DNA of 64,000 nucleotides from Hyphomicrobiales bacterium (GCA_900466575.1 UBMP01000022.1:1-64000), one strand, 5' to 3'; counted from the first letter of the stretch, positions 35,465 to 45,467 are shown. Translations and numbers: made by a program. Notes: generated from the sequence alone by a model not told the origin.

Positions 35465-36108
35465 GTCCGCTCTCCCATCGCCTTGAAGCGGGATACAACC
35501 GTCGCGGTGTCCGTCACCCAGCAATAGCCGCCGAATGCCTTGAGCGCCCCGTCATGGCGCTCCGGCGTGATCGAGCAACAAGCATCCGACACACAGGTAA
35601 CGTAATAGCCGCGGTCGGCGGCGTCGCGCACAGCCATGTCAACGCACTGATCGGTCAGGATGCCGGTGATGATCAGATTGCGAATGCCGAGATTCTTCAG
35701 CAGGTAATCGATATTGGTCGAGTTGAATACGCCGGACGACGTTTTCGGAAGCAGGATCTCGTCGCCTACAGGCGCGAGGCTGGGCGGCGGAAGGCCCTCG
35801 GGTTGCGATGGCGCGACGTGGATCGGGGTGATCTTGTGGTCGAGTGAGCGATCCCGACCGTCCTCTGTCAGGCTCTGGATGATGGTATGCAGCACTTCGA
35901 TGCCGTGCGCCCGCGCGGCGGCCAGTAGCTTCACATTGTTGGGAATGGTGGTGGCGGCCGTCTGCCGGTAGAAATAGTGATCCGGACCACGCTCGGGATG
36001 GTCGGGGTCGAGGCCGGGTTCGAGCCAGATTCGCTGCATGTCTACCAGCAGCAGCGCCGTCTGGCCGGCCACGTAGGGTCCGTCGCGCCGCATTTCGATT
36101 TTTGACAT
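35461..36108 (-). CDS. Isochorismatase-family cysteine hydrolase
   Basis: A 215-residue hydrolase with the family catalytic triad: Asp in ALLLVDMQRIWL (near residue 23), Lys in LLPKTSSGVFNST and Cys in GILTDQCVDMAVRDAADRGY (near 160). The long insertion around residues 60-110 and the overall length resemble N-carbamoylsarcosine or biuret amidohydrolase types rather than true isochorismatases. The ATG at 36108 lies 5 bases after the RpiR stop. It probably releases ammonia or carbamate from an intermediate. Confidence 0.83.
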   Translation of the reverse strand: MSKIEMRRDGPYVAGQTALLLVDMQRIWLEPGLDPDHPERGPDHYFYRQTAATTIPNNVKLLAAARAHGIEVLHTIIQSLTEDGRDRSLDHKITPIHVAPSQPEGLPPPSLAPVGDEILLPKTSSGVFNSTNIDYLLKNLGIRNLIITGILTDQCVDMAVRDAADRGYYVTCVSDACCSITPERHDGALKAFGGYCWVTDTATVVSRFKAMGERT

Positions 36109-36112
36109 CGTT

Positions 36113-37039
36113 CTAGCCTTGTTTCGTTGATTTCGGCCCGGGAAAGTCTCGGGTTGCCGGGCGGGTCCCGGTCTGTTCGGTATCCAGCGTGACGCCATTG
36201 TCGTGCCGGATCTTCTCGACGCGCTCGATGCGCTTGCGCGTCGTTTCGTCGATGGAGGCGAGAATCTGCGTCGCGAGTGCCTCTACCTGGGCCATGGCGG
36301 GCGCCATGGTGTCGTAGGGAGAGGGCACCTCGAGCGGACAGATGATCGTCAGTTCGGCCTGGTCGGCAATCGGCGAGAGCCAGAGATCGGTGAAAAGGAT
36401 AATCGACACGCCCTGGGCCGCAGCCTGCTGGGAGAAGGACACGACATCGGCCTGGTAGCGGCGATAGTCGAAGACGATGAGCAGGTCCTTCTTGCCGAGG
36501 TCCAGCAGCATATCGAAGCTCTGAGCACTGATCGCACCGAGATCCAGCACGCCGGGCCGCATCTGTATGAGATAGCCCGAAAGCATGCCTGCGAGATGGC
36601 GGCTGAACCGCCCGCCGAGCAGGGCGACCTTGCCCTTCGTCTCCAGGACCAGCCGCGCTGCGCGTTCGTAGGTGGCGCCCGGCGTCGCGCTGACCGTCCT
36701 GTCGATCGCCTCTGACACGGCGTGCAGGTAGGACTCGGCGATCATCGCCTCGCCACCCGTCGGGCGCTTGGTTTCCATCATCAGCAGTGGTGAATGTAAC
36801 CGCGCTTCCACCTCGGCCAGCAGCTTGCGCTGAAGATCGGGAAAGCCTTCGAAGCCCAGCTTAACCGCCAGTCGCACCACCGTGGCGTCGCTGACGCCAG
36901 CCTTCTTGGCGAGATTGGTAGCCGTTCCGAGACCCAGCGTCGGATAGTCTGCCAACAGGAGCTGGACAATGCGCTCTTCCGAGGGTGTCAGCGACAGCCC
37001 AGGCGACAACAATATATCGCGAATCGTGTGCTGAGCCAT
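36113..37039 (-). CDS. RpiR/MurR-family transcriptional regulator with SIS domain
   Basis: A 308-residue regulator. The N-terminal helix-turn-helix (TNLAKKAGVSDATVVRLAVK) covers about residues 30-70. The C-terminal SIS domain (KVALLGGRFSRHLAGMLSGYL, KKDLLIVFDYRRYQ) usually binds phosphosugars but is also used with amino-acid-type ligands. The frame is open to 37189, but the ATG at 37039 has GGAGGGG upstream. It heads the isochorismatase/ligase/deformylase operon, and a TTTC/GAAA palindrome lies upstream of it. Confidence 0.88.
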   Translation of the reverse strand: MAQHTIRDILLSPGLSLTPSEERIVQLLLADYPTLGLGTATNLAKKAGVSDATVVRLAVKLGFEGFPDLQRKLLAEVEARLHSPLLMMETKRPTGGEAMIAESYLHAVSEAIDRTVSATPGATYERAARLVLETKGKVALLGGRFSRHLAGMLSGYLIQMRPGVLDLGAISAQSFDMLLDLGKKDLLIVFDYRRYQADVVSFSQQAAAQGVSIILFTDLWLSPIADQAELTIICPLEVPSPYDTMAPAMAQVEALATQILASIDETTRKRIERVEKIRHDNGVTLDTEQTGTRPATRDFPGPKSTKQG

Positions 37040-37498
37040 ATACTCCCCTCCATAGGAATTTGAAATATATATTGCAGAATGAGAGAAAATGTCAATTTCT
37101 GAAATTGTGACTGCACGAGTTGTTCCACCGTTTCGATAACGCGGCGATACGCGGCGGTTGACGCTGCGCTGTAGGCGGCACTTCCTCACATATCACTCAA
37201 AACTCGATCGCCATTCCGAAAGATGCCGCTACCACACCCATGGCAAGAATAGGCCATGTGTGGGTAGACCCGGTTTGGCAAGAGTTTTATCGACGTTTTT
37301 GCAAAAAGCAGGCCGCTGGCGATGATGCTCTCCGCGGATCGGGTCCGGTCAAGCCCGCGCGCGAGCCCCCGGCGCATAGTGGCTGTCCCTCTCCTTGGCT
37401 CGGGCGGGCCACTTTTTACTATCTGGAGTAGTGTTCTCGCGGAGGCGTCTGGATTTGTCTTGTGAGGGCTGCCGATCTTCGACGTGCGAGACGTTGCG
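37040..37498. other. Intergenic region between RpiR and the receiver gene
   Basis: About 460 bases with the RpiR promoter zone at the left (AT-rich 37060-37110, including GAAATATATATTGC). The right part is the 3' region of the receiver gene. An imperfect stem-loop (37233-37244 with 37253-37264, 10 of 12 pairs, 8-base loop) could end transcription from either side. Short frames on both strands have no ribosome binding site and look like noise. Confidence 0.45.
37093..37107. promoter_or_regulatory. 15-bp palindrome, candidate RpiR autoregulatory operator
   Basis: CAATTTC-T-GAAATTG is a perfect inverted repeat 54 bases upstream of the RpiR start codon. It shares the TTTC/GAAA core with the palindrome at 32460-32472 in front of the importer operon. 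Confidence 0.55.
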
Positions 37499-37909
37499 TT
37501 ACGGTCGCTTGTCCGGCGCGAGGACGAGACTGGGGGGAGGCGCCGTGGTCGGTGCACCTTTGATCAGGTCGTCGATATAGGACAGCGCGTTCTGGAGGCC
37601 GTTCATCGTGTAGGGCTTTTCTATCGCGCCGAGGGCGCCAGCGAAATCTTCCGGGATGCGCCTGACGTTTCCAGACACGAAGACATACGGAATTTGCCGC
37701 TGGGACAGATAATACCCGACATCCACGCCACGGGGCCCGTCAAGCAGATGAATATCGACAAATGCAAATTCCGGCTCGTCGCGATCAATCACGTCTATTG
37801 CAGCGGTGTATGACGGCGCCTGTGCAACAACCTCATGTCCCGCCGCCTCGATCTCAAATTCAAGCTCGAGCGCCAAAAGCGCCTCGTCTTCAACAATCAG
37901 TATCCGCAA
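37499..37909 (-). CDS. Single-domain response regulator (LovR-like)
   Basis: A 136-residue stand-alone receiver. The acidic pocket is IVEDE at the N-terminus, the phospho-acceptor Asp52 in FAFVDIHLLDG, the Ser in PYVFVSGN and the Lys in IEKPYT. There is no output domain. The VFVSGN segment resembles the FATGY-type receivers that serve HWE/HisKA_2 kinases. The gene starts 3 bases after the LOV-kinase stop, the same order as lovK-lovR in Caulobacter, so it probably receives or removes phosphate from that kinase. Confidence 0.88.
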   Translation of the reverse strand: MRILIVEDEALLALELEFEIEAAGHEVVAQAPSYTAAIDVIDRDEPEFAFVDIHLLDGPRGVDVGYYLSQRQIPYVFVSGNVRRIPEDFAGALGAIEKPYTMNGLQNALSYIDDLIKGAPTTAPPPSLVLAPDKRP

Positions 37910-37912
37910 CAG

Positions 37913-39031
37913 CTACTCCGCTTTCTCGCCGACCATCAGGGTCACGCGAACATCTGTTCTATGTCCTTCGACACTGCGCTCGATTTGAGCACCAACTTGC
38001 CTCGCGCAGGTATCGAGCATGACCTGGCCGAATGCGTGATCCTCCGGATCGACGGGCACCGGTGAAACCGTATCGGCGACCCTGATCAGAAAGTGTCCGT
38101 TGAGCCTGCGAACCTCGAGATGAATTTCGCCACCCCCATCGGCCAGACCCCGGCGCACGGCGTCGCCGACAAGCTCATTGACGATCAGGGCCAGGGGCGA
38201 GGCCTTCTCGGCCGGAACATGAACAGGATGAAGGTCAGCGGTAAAACGGATGTCCGACCGCTTCAGCGATCCCACGAGATCGGCCACGAGTTCATTGGCG
38301 AAATCCGCGACATCGAAGCGGGTCACGTCATCTGCGGTGAACATCTTGCGCTGAACGGTACTCAGAGCCTCCACGCGATTGAGAACCGAACGAAGCGTCT
38401 TTCGAACGGTATCGTTGTTCGACATGCGCGCGTGTAGCTTCGTAATGGAGGCAATGGTCAGCAGGTTGTTCTTGACGCGATGATCGACCTCGTGAACCAG
38501 CAGGGTTTGCGCCCGCAGCGCGTCTGTCAATTCCTTGGTCCGCTCGGCGACAGCCTCCTCGGCAAAATGACGCGCGCGCGCCAGTTCGGCCTCTCGGCTC
38601 TTGACCGTGGTGAAATCGAGCTGGGAAGCGAAAAAGTAGATGACCTCGCCGGACTTGTCGCGGACCGGGCTGATGAAGAGCGCGTTCCAGAAACTGCTGC
38701 CGTCCTTCCTGTAGTTCAGGATATCAACGGAAACATCCTCTTCTACGGCAATCGCCTCTCGTATTTTCGCGATGGAAGCCCGGTCGGTCTCCGGTCCCTG
38801 AAGAAAACGACAATTGCGTCCGATCAACTCGTGAATGCCATAACCGGTGAGGCGTGAAAATGCGCTGTTGCAGAAGATGATCGGGTTGTCCTCTTGTCGA
38901 GGATCCGTGATCAGCATGGGCATACGGGTCGCTTTGAACGCCGCCGCAAAGGGATCATCGAATTCATGCGCCGCGAGCAAACGATCGCCTGCGTCTATTG
39001 CCCCCTGCCTGGAGGTAGGGTCGTTGCTCAT
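37913..39031 (-). CDS. LOV-domain blue-light sensor kinase (HisKA_2/HWE type), degenerate ATPase
   Basis: A 372-residue soluble sensor. The LOV domain (about 28-142) has the flavin-adduct motif GRNCRFLQG with Cys74, plus [11 protein letters not shown] and FASQLDFT, so it should bind FMN and respond to blue light. A linker helix precedes the dimerisation/phosphorylation domain with His184 in [10 protein letters not shown]. The ATP domain has [12 protein letters not shown] (N-box, Asn285), but the DNGxG and GLGL boxes read [10 protein letters not shown] and AFGQVML, so nucleotide binding may be weak or lost. The frame is open to 39220; the ATG at 39031 gives a normal N-terminus. It is followed by the receiver gene in one operon. 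Confidence 0.9.
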   Translation of the reverse strand: MSNDPTSRQGAIDAGDRLLAAHEFDDPFAAAFKATRMPMLITDPRQEDNPIIFCNSAFSRLTGYGIHELIGRNCRFLQGPETDRASIAKIREAIAVEEDVSVDILNYRKDGSSFWNALFISPVRDKSGEVIYFFASQLDFTTVKSREAELARARHFAEEAVAERTKELTDALRAQTLLVHEVDHRVKNNLLTIASITKLHARMSNNDTVRKTLRSVLNRVEALSTVQRKMFTADDVTRFDVADFANELVADLVGSLKRSDIRFTADLHPVHVPAEKASPLALIVNELVGDAVRRGLADGGGEIHLEVRRLNGHFLIRVADTVSPVPVDPEDHAFGQVMLDTCARQVGAQIERSVEGHRTDVRVTLMVGEKAE

Positions 39032-39171
39032 AGCTCGTCCTTGATCGACATTGCCCAGAAATGTGTATCGAGCAAAAATGTTCCATCCGCACCGGCAACG
39101 AATTGGCCTGGGTTGCGCAAGACCTTCCGTCGGGTATCGCGACGAACACTCCTGCATATCCAAAATTGGGT

Positions 39172-39197
39172 GGAACCACTCGGGTACGACGCGCGTT
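39172..39197 (+). promoter_or_regulatory. EcfG-like general stress promoter
   Basis: GGAAC (39172-39176) and CGTT (39194-39197) with a 17-base spacer match the alphaproteobacterial EcfG consensus GGAAC-N16/17-CGTT. The site points toward the ABC exporter gene, about 104 bases upstream of its start, and lies in the divergent region with the LOV-kinase gene. Confidence 0.5.
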
Positions 39198-39300
39198 TCC
39201 GCGCATGTCTGGTACTGCATCGAGCAGCAAGCAGGTGGAATAGGACGAAGCGACGTGAGCTTTTTGGGTTCGGCCGCTTGTTCTGAGCAGGGGGCGGAAC

Positions 39301-41175
39301 TTGAATCAAAACAAAGTGTCTCCGGTCGGCGATGATGTCACGAAGTTGTCGCCGGAGAAGATGGAAAGCGCGCGTAAATCATTCCTTCTCCGACGGTTCT
39401 TAATCAGTGCGCGAGGCTATTGGGGGTTTTCCGGCGAAAAGGTAGCGTGGATTTGCACTTTGGGTCTCTTGTTGCTGATCCTCGCAAATCTTTGCTTTCA
39501 ATACGGTTTCAACGTTTGGAATCGAAGGCTTTTTGATGCCATCGAACAGCGCAACTCATCCACTGTGCTGTTTCTCGCCAAGGTGTTTCCAGTCCTGGTC
39601 ATCGGCAGCGTGGCGCTGGTAACGACCCAGGTTTATGTTCGCATGCTGATCCAGCGCCGCTGGCGCTCATGGCTGACCGGGCAGCTCATCGCGCGCTGGC
39701 TCGCGCACGGGCGCTATTACCAGCTGAATCTGATCGATGGTGACCACAAGAACCCTGAAGCGCGCATTTCGGAGGATTTGCGCATCGCTACGGAATCACC
39801 CGTCGACTTCGTTTCGGGCGTCCTTGTCGCTTTCCTCTCGGCCTCCACCTTCATCGTCGTCCTCTGGTCGATCGGTGGCGCGCTGACGCTGCCGTTCGGT
39901 GGTTCGACAATCGTCATCCCGGGCTTCCTGGTCATCGCGGCGGTTCTCTACGCCGTGATCACATCGACCTCGATTGCGGTCATCGGACGCAATTTCGTTC
40001 AGGTCTCGGAGGTGAAAAACCAGGTGGAAGCTGAGTTCCGCTATACGCTGACCCGTGTGCGAGAAAACGGCGAAAGCATCGCGCTTCTCGGCGGCGAACA
40101 AGAAGAGCGCAGCGAACTGGACAGGACATTCGGGAATGTGCGGCGGCAGTGGCGGCTGCTGTCGCACCAGTATATGCGCACCACTCTGGTCTCCCACACG
40201 TCGATGCTAGTCGCGGGTGTCGTGCCCGTCCTTCTCTGCGCGCCAAAGTTTCTGGCCGGCGACATGTCGCTCGGCGAAGTCATGCAGGCGGCCTCGGCTT
40301 TCACCATCGTTCAGGGCGCTTTCGGTTGGCTGGTCGATAACTACCCGCGACTCGCAGACTGGAATGCCTGCGCCAGGCGCGTCGCCTCTCTCATGACGTC
40401 CCTGGATGAGTTGGAACGGGCCGAGGAAAGCGACACGATAGGACGTATCCAGCGCGGCGAGGTGAAGCAGGGCTCGATCCTCAGCCTGCGCGACCTCTCC
40501 GTGACGTTGGGAGACGGTCGGGCGGTCGTGAAGGAAACACAGGTCGAGATCGAGCCGGGCGAGCGGGTTCTGGTGGCCGGTGAATCCGGTTCCGGCAAGA
40601 GCACGCTGGTTCGCGCCATTTCCGGCCTCTGGCCGTGGGGCGACGGAAGCGTAAGTTTCCGCGAGGGCAGCCGGCTCTTCATGCTTCCACAACGGCCCTA
40701 CATTCCTTCAGGCTCGCTGCGCCGCGCGATTGCCTATCCGCGAGGAGGCGACTGGTGGACGTCCAGCGATCTCGCCACTGCGCTCGAAAAGGTGGGGCTC
40801 GGCCAGCTCAAGGAGAAGATCGATGACGAGGCTCCCTGGGATCACATCCTGTCGGGGGGCGAAAAGCAGCGCGTTTCGTTTGCGCGTCTTCTGTTGCACG
40901 ACCCGGACATCGTCGTGCTTGACGAGGCAACATCGGCGCTTGATGAAAAGACGCAGGATGCCATGATGGACATGCTCATTCGCGAGTTGCCTTCGGCCAC
41001 GATCCTCAGCGTCGGCCATCGTGCTGAACTCGAAGAGTTTCACAGCCGCAAGATCACCCTGGAGCGACAGGACGGTGGCGCAAGGCTCGTCAGCGACGTT
41101 CATCTCGCGCACTACAGCCGGAGAAAAACTGTCCTTTCCCGCTTGCTGAAGAGAAGTAGACAGGAACCCGCATGA
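39301..41175 (+). CDS. BacA/SbmA-YddA-type ABC transporter (permease-ATPase fusion)
   Basis: A 624-residue half-transporter of the SbmA/BacA-like ABCD class. The N-terminal half has about six membrane helices ([20 protein letters not shown] near residue 50, then [20 protein letters not shown]) with the family segment [23 protein letters not shown]. The C-terminal ATPase has Walker [11 protein letters not shown] near 425, signature [16 protein letters not shown] and [13 protein letters not shown]. BacA-related proteins move peptides or very-long-chain-lipid-related cargo in rhizobia; YddA is uncharacterised. The start is TTG at 39301 with GGGGGCGG upstream; ATG at 39361 is an alternative. An EcfG-like site upstream suggests stress control. 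Confidence 0.87.
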   Translation: MNQNKVSPVGDDVTKLSPEKMESARKSFLLRRFLISARGYWGFSGEKVAWICTLGLLLLILANLCFQYGFNVWNRRLFDAIEQRNSSTVLFLAKVFPVLVIGSVALVTTQVYVRMLIQRRWRSWLTGQLIARWLAHGRYYQLNLIDGDHKNPEARISEDLRIATESPVDFVSGVLVAFLSASTFIVVLWSIGGALTLPFGGSTIVIPGFLVIAAVLYAVITSTSIAVIGRNFVQVSEVKNQVEAEFRYTLTRVRENGESIALLGGEQEERSELDRTFGNVRRQWRLLSHQYMRTTLVSHTSMLVAGVVPVLLCAPKFLAGDMSLGEVMQAASAFTIVQGAFGWLVDNYPRLADWNACARRVASLMTSLDELERAEESDTIGRIQRGEVKQGSILSLRDLSVTLGDGRAVVKETQVEIEPGERVLVAGESGSGKSTLVRAISGLWPWGDGSVSFREGSRLFMLPQRPYIPSGSLRRAIAYPRGGDWWTSSDLATALEKVGLGQLKEKIDDEAPWDHILSGGEKQRVSFARLLLHDPDIVVLDEATSALDEKTQDAMMDMLIRELPSATILSVGHRAELEEFHSRKITLERQDGGARLVSDVHLAHYSRRKTVLSRLLKRSRQEPA

Positions 41176-41416
41176 AGGTCATCGACGGCTAGACTGCCGA
41201 ATTCCATTTGATGAAAAAGTCGCGGCGCGCCATGGTCCACCAGCGCGCCGCAACGCCAGTTCAGGCCACGCTTTCCCGCTTGACTCAGTTTCCGGATTTC
41301 GAGCAAGTACGGCGGGAACGTAGCTGGATATTTCTCTCGATCTCGTGGCGCATATTTCGCGCCGGGAGAGTACGCAGCATTTGACAACTTCGATTGAGCG
41401 AGGGGCTACGACGGAA

Positions 41417-43885
41417 ATGCAGGCAGATTCCATGCCGAATATCGATCTGGGTGCCCTGTTCGATCACGCACCCAGTCCTTATGTCCTTCTGGACAGTTCT
41501 TTCAAGATCGTCGGCATGAACCAGGCCTATCTGGCTGTCACCATGCGGCAACGCCATGAGATCATCGGGCGCAATATCTTCGAGGCGTTCCCCAGTGAGC
41601 CGGGCTCGGTCTCCGACGAGATGCTGAGACGGTCGCTCACGACCGTCGTCGAGACGGGAGAACTCGATCATCTGGCGCTGATCCCCTATCCGATCGCAGG
41701 CCGGGACGGTTCGATAGAAGAGCGTTTCTGGAGTGCAACGCATACGCCGATCCGCGGCGAGGACGGTGCACTCTACATTCTGCAGAGCACGATGGATGTC
41801 ACCGAGCTCCATCGCCTGCGGCATCGCGCCGATGGCCGCGACATCGTGATGGAGCGGGCGATCCTCGAGCGGGCGGGCAAGGTCGCCGGCCAGAACCTTC
41901 AGCTTTCCAAGGAGCGGGAATATCTGCGCACGCTCTTTTCGCAGGCGCCGAGCTTCATGGCGGTCCTGCGCGGTCCTCGACACGTTTTCGATCTTGCCAA
42001 CACCGCTTACCTGACCATCATCGGGCGGACCGATATCATCGGGAAGCCGCTCGCCGAAGCATTGCCGGAAGTCATCGGGCAAGGCTTCATCGAAATTCTA
42101 GATCGTGTTCTTCAGACCGGAGAACCCTATGTCGCTGACAGCGCGCGCGTGCTGCTCAACAGGGGACCGGGGGGCGCCGGCGAAATCCGTTTCCTCAATT
42201 TCGTCTATCAACCGATTGTTTCAAACAAGAAGGTCGAGGGCATCTTCGTTCAGGGCTACGATGTCACGGAACAGAAGCTTGCCCAATCGCGGCTGGAAGA
42301 TCTGACCACTACGCTCGAGGAGAGGGTCGAGGCACGTACACAGGAGCTGGCGCGCGTCCAGGACATGCTGCGCCAGTCCCAGAAGATGGATGCCATCGGC
42401 AACCTGGCGGGCGGGATTGCGCACGACTTCAACAATCTGTTGCAGGTTATCCAGGGCAGCCTGCAGCTCTTAAGCAGGCGGCTGACGGAGGAGAAATCGC
42501 TGCGCCTCCTCGACAATGCGATGATGGCGACGACACGCGGGGCGAAACTGTCCTCGCAACTGCTCGCCTTCGGGCGGAGACAGCCGCTGGAACCCAAGGT
42601 CATCAACCTCAGCCGGCTGGTGCGCGATCTCGACGATCTGCTGCGGCGAAGCATCGGCGAAGGTATCGAGATCGAGACCATCGTATCGGGCGGTCTCTGG
42701 AATACGCTTGCGGACACCACCAATGTCGAAACCGCTCTGTTGAACCTTGCCATCAACGCTCGCGATGCCATGTCGGGCCACGGCAAGCTGACGATCGAGC
42801 TTGGCAACGCCTATCTTGACGACGAATATACCCGCAAGGCATTCGGGGTGAGGCCGGGCCAATATGTCATGCTCGCCGTGACAGACACGGGAACCGGGAT
42901 CTCGCCCGAGATCCTGGAGAAGGTCTTCGACCCCTTCTTCACGACGAAAGCCGAAGGCAAGGGTACGGGTCTCGGCCTCTCGATGGTCTATGGTTTCGTC
43001 AAGCAATCCGGCGGCCACATCAATATCTATTCCGAGCCTGGCAAGGGCACGACGGTGAGGATCTATCTGCCGAGGGCAAAGGCGGCGGAGGACGAGTTGC
43101 CGGCACCCTCGGCGGCCATCGTCGGCGGCAACGAGACCATCCTTGTCGTGGAAGACGACGATGCGGTTCGCGAGACCGCAGCGGAGCTTTTGCGTGAGCT
43201 TGGCTATCAGGTTCTGCTCGCCCGCGACGGCCAGAGCGGCGTGGCCATTGTGGAAAGCGGGATCCGCTTCGATCTGCTGTTTACCGATGTCGTCATGCCT
43301 GGTCCGGTCAAAAGCACAGCGCTCGCCCAGATCGTTCAGAAAGCACGGCCGAACGCGGCCGTTCTGTTCAATTCGGGCTATACGGAGAATTCCATCGTCC
43401 ATGACGGCAAGCTGGACACCGGCGTGAACTTCCTCGGCAAGCCCTATACGCGCGAGCAGCTGGCGCGAAAGGTGCGGCAGGTCCTCGATGAAAAACGGGT
43501 GAGCGCACCGCCTCAGCCCGAACCCGGCAAAAAGATTCTGCTCTGCGACGACGAGCCTCTCATTCGCGTTTTCGTCGCCGACATGCTTACCGATCTTGGC
43601 CATTCCGTCGTTGAAACGGGCACGGTAGCACAATCCCTGGCCGCATTGACGGCTGACATCGGCATCATGATCTGCGACATTCATCTGCCGGACGGCAGTG
43701 GACTGGATCTGGCGGAACAGGCACGCGAGCGCTTCCCCGATCTGCCGATCATCTTCGCAACGGGCGGCAATGTCGATGTTGCGCTCGCCCGAAGCGCAGT
43801 GGTGCGAAAACCCTACGATGAAAAAGATTTAGCAGCCGCGATCGATGGTTTGGTTGGCGCCAAATCGGGCTCTTCCGGTGGTTGA
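41417..43885 (+). CDS. Hybrid histidine kinase with two PAS and two receiver domains
   Basis: A protein of about 820 residues, soluble. Order: PAS1 (about 12-130; [20 protein letters not shown]), PAS2 (about 170-290; [15 protein letters not shown]), a coiled coil, HisKA with the phosphorylated His in [12 protein letters not shown], HATPase ([43 protein letters not shown]), receiver 1 ([10 protein letters not shown], Asp in LFTDVVMPG) and receiver 2 ([12 protein letters not shown], Asp in ICDIHLPDG). All catalytic boxes look intact. The ATG at 41417 has GAGGGG about 12 bases upstream; the frame is open from 41345. It follows the ABC exporter and has no separate output gene nearby. Confidence 0.87.
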   Translation: MQADSMPNIDLGALFDHAPSPYVLLDSSFKIVGMNQAYLAVTMRQRHEIIGRNIFEAFPSEPGSVSDEMLRRSLTTVVETGELDHLALIPYPIAGRDGSIEERFWSATHTPIRGEDGALYILQSTMDVTELHRLRHRADGRDIVMERAILERAGKVAGQNLQLSKEREYLRTLFSQAPSFMAVLRGPRHVFDLANTAYLTIIGRTDIIGKPLAEALPEVIGQGFIEILDRVLQTGEPYVADSARVLLNRGPGGAGEIRFLNFVYQPIVSNKKVEGIFVQGYDVTEQKLAQSRLEDLTTTLEERVEARTQELARVQDMLRQSQKMDAIGNLAGGIAHDFNNLLQVIQGSLQLLSRRLTEEKSLRLLDNAMMATTRGAKLSSQLLAFGRRQPLEPKVINLSRLVRDLDDLLRRSIGEGIEIETIVSGGLWNTLADTTNVETALLNLAINARDAMSGHGKLTIELGNAYLDDEYTRKAFGVRPGQYVMLAVTDTGTGISPEILEKVFDPFFTTKAEGKGTGLGLSMVYGFVKQSGGHINIYSEPGKGTTVRIYLPRAKAAEDELPAPSAAIVGGNETILVVEDDDAVRETAAELLRELGYQVLLARDGQSGVAIVESGIRFDLLFTDVVMPGPVKSTALAQIVQKARPNAAVLFNSGYTENSIVHDGKLDTGVNFLGKPYTREQLARKVRQVLDEKRVSAPPQPEPGKKILLCDDEPLIRVFVADMLTDLGHSVVETGTVAQSLAALTADIGIMICDIHLPDGSGLDLAEQARERFPDLPIIFATGGNVDVALARSAVVRKPYDEKDLAAAIDGLVGAKSGSSGG

Positions 43886-44251
43886 AAATCCGAAGATTGT
43901 CGCCTGGCATCATCGTGACGGTAGCGAGCCGGTGGCGTCGCCTTAACACGCTGGTTTGACTCGCCTTGATATTCGAGCGCCATGACCAATGATGCGCTTC
44001 AGGTCGGCGCGACAATGTCAGCGCTTCGTCTCAACTCACGACCAGATCACTAACCTGTCTCTTCTTCACTGCGAAGGCTTCACCGCAGCCGGACACCGCC
44101 AGCTTCGCGTCCATACCATCTCCACCTGGCGGAAAATCGCCGTGTCGATTCATGGCAGACTCTGGAACTTGCCTGGGTTGCCAGGGTCACTCGGGGAAAT
44201 CGATCGCAAGTTCATTTGGCGACTTGACCCTGCCTGTCTGCAGGTCGACCC
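43886..44251. other. Intergenic stretch, no supported gene
   Basis: About 366 bases between the hybrid-kinase stop and the stop of the minus-strand lactonase gene. An 88-residue frame at 43989-44255 has no ribosome binding site or family features. No clear terminator or repeat is visible, though both flanking genes end here. Confidence 0.4.
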
Positions 44252-45352
44252 TTAATACAGTGGATGAAACTTGATGCAGGTCGGCGTTCCTGTTTGAATG
44301 TATTTGCCGGTATCGATCAGCCTCCCGTCATTCTGATCTCGTTCGAATATATCAATTCTGTCTGAATCCTGGTTGGCGCAGAACAGATGTTTGCCAAAAG
44401 GGGTAATAGCGAGATTGCGTGGGGTCTTTCCGCCGCAAGGGATGTTTTCGACCAGAGACACATCTCCGCTTTCCTTTGAAATTGCATAGGTAGAGATACT
44501 GTCATGGCCGCGGTTCGAGCCGTAGAGAAAGCGTCCGTCGGGTGAAATCTGGATATCTGCACAGTGATTTTCTCGAAAGTTTGCGTCTGATAACGCAGCG
44601 ACAGAAGCTATGGGCGCAAGGCTGCCGCTCTCTTTATCAATCTCGAAGCTGGCGCAGGTCGAGTTCAGTTCGTTCATGACAAATAGAAAGCGTCCGCTTG
44701 GATGCAAAGCCATGTGGCGAGGACCGGCACCCGGCACGCATCTCGTGATCGAGCGCTGCACCAAGTCACGATCGCCGATGAGTTGATAGCATGTGAGGGT
44801 GTCACATCCCAAATCGGCGACCACAAAGTGATCGTCACCAATTTCTATTACGCTGTGCGCGTGGCTACGCTCCTGTCTGGTAAGATCGGGGCCAGATCCC
44901 ATCTGTCGAACCGAGGCGGTAGCTGGCTGCAACGCATAGTGTTTAGTGACCGGATATACAGCCAGTGACTGATCCGGTCCGCCGGTGCCGATGCCGTAAT
45001 TTACAACAAGCACATGACCACCGTCGCCTGAAACAATACTCTGTGCCGCAATGCTTCCCAGCGTGGATTGGGTGTTGCGATACTCGAGTTTCCCGCTCGC
45101 GCGGTCGAATGTGAAGGCCGTAATCAGACCCTCCCTCCATCCAAAGACCTCGGAGGTTACAAAAAGCGCCCGACCGTTTCCTTCGAGCGAAAGATAAGTC
45201 GGGTTCTCTATATCGCTATATTTTCCAAGTTCCCGAATTTCCAAAGTATCGCGGCTAACACTGAAGACGCTGAGGCCGGATCCATTTGCCGACGAGAAAT
45301 AGGGCGTGGGCCGGTTACAGGATCCCACGAAGAGCACGTAAGCGTCGTCCAT
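44252..45352 (-). CDS. Lactonase-family beta-propeller (6-phosphogluconolactonase type)
   Basis: A 366-residue seven-bladed propeller of the YbhE/Pgl family. Repeated blade motifs are visible: NPTYLSLEGNGRALFVTSEV, SHAHSVIEIGDDHFVVADLG, GPRHMALHPSGRFLFVMNEL, CADIQISPDGRFLYGSNRGH and TPRNLAITPFGKHLFCANQD. The conserved GPRH segment supports the lactonase subfamily. No signal peptide is seen. It is divergent from the MaoC/CoA-transferase/ABC operon and shares its promoter region, so it may hydrolyse the sugar lactone of the pathway encoded there. A second lactonase candidate of another fold lies at 53032. Confidence 0.83.
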   Translation of the reverse strand: MDDAYVLFVGSCNRPTPYFSSANGSGLSVFSVSRDTLEIRELGKYSDIENPTYLSLEGNGRALFVTSEVFGWREGLITAFTFDRASGKLEYRNTQSTLGSIAAQSIVSGDGGHVLVVNYGIGTGGPDQSLAVYPVTKHYALQPATASVRQMGSGPDLTRQERSHAHSVIEIGDDHFVVADLGCDTLTCYQLIGDRDLVQRSITRCVPGAGPRHMALHPSGRFLFVMNELNSTCASFEIDKESGSLAPIASVAALSDANFRENHCADIQISPDGRFLYGSNRGHDSISTYAISKESGDVSLVENIPCGGKTPRNLAITPFGKHLFCANQDSDRIDIFERDQNDGRLIDTGKYIQTGTPTCIKFHPLY

Positions 45353-45422
45353 GTCGACCTCCCAATCGAAACGTCCATGTACATCTCATCGCACAATCGA
45401 CGGCGCTTGCAAAGATAATCCA

Positions 45423-45445
45423 TATGTGAAAATGATATTCACATA
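45423..45445. promoter_or_regulatory. 23-bp operator palindrome between lactonase and MaoC genes
   Basis: TATGTGAA (45423-45430) and TTCACATA (45438-45445) are perfect inverted arms around a 7-base AT-rich centre. The site is 22 bases before the MaoC start and 70 bases from the divergent lactonase start, a good place for a repressor acting on both. The binding protein is not identifiable; the IclR gene at 53923 is one candidate. Confidence 0.65.
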
Positions 45446-45467
45446 AGAACAATGGGAGGAGGGCGCC

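Noticed and set aside
37186-37557. Minus-strand frame of 123 residues in the RpiR/receiver gap
   Set aside because: Composition is arginine/serine-rich with no family pattern; it overlaps the receiver gene and lacks a ribosome binding site.
43989-44255. 88-residue plus-strand frame between hybrid kinase and lactonase
   Set aside because: No Shine-Dalgarno, no recognisable motif, and it ends inside the lactonase gene.
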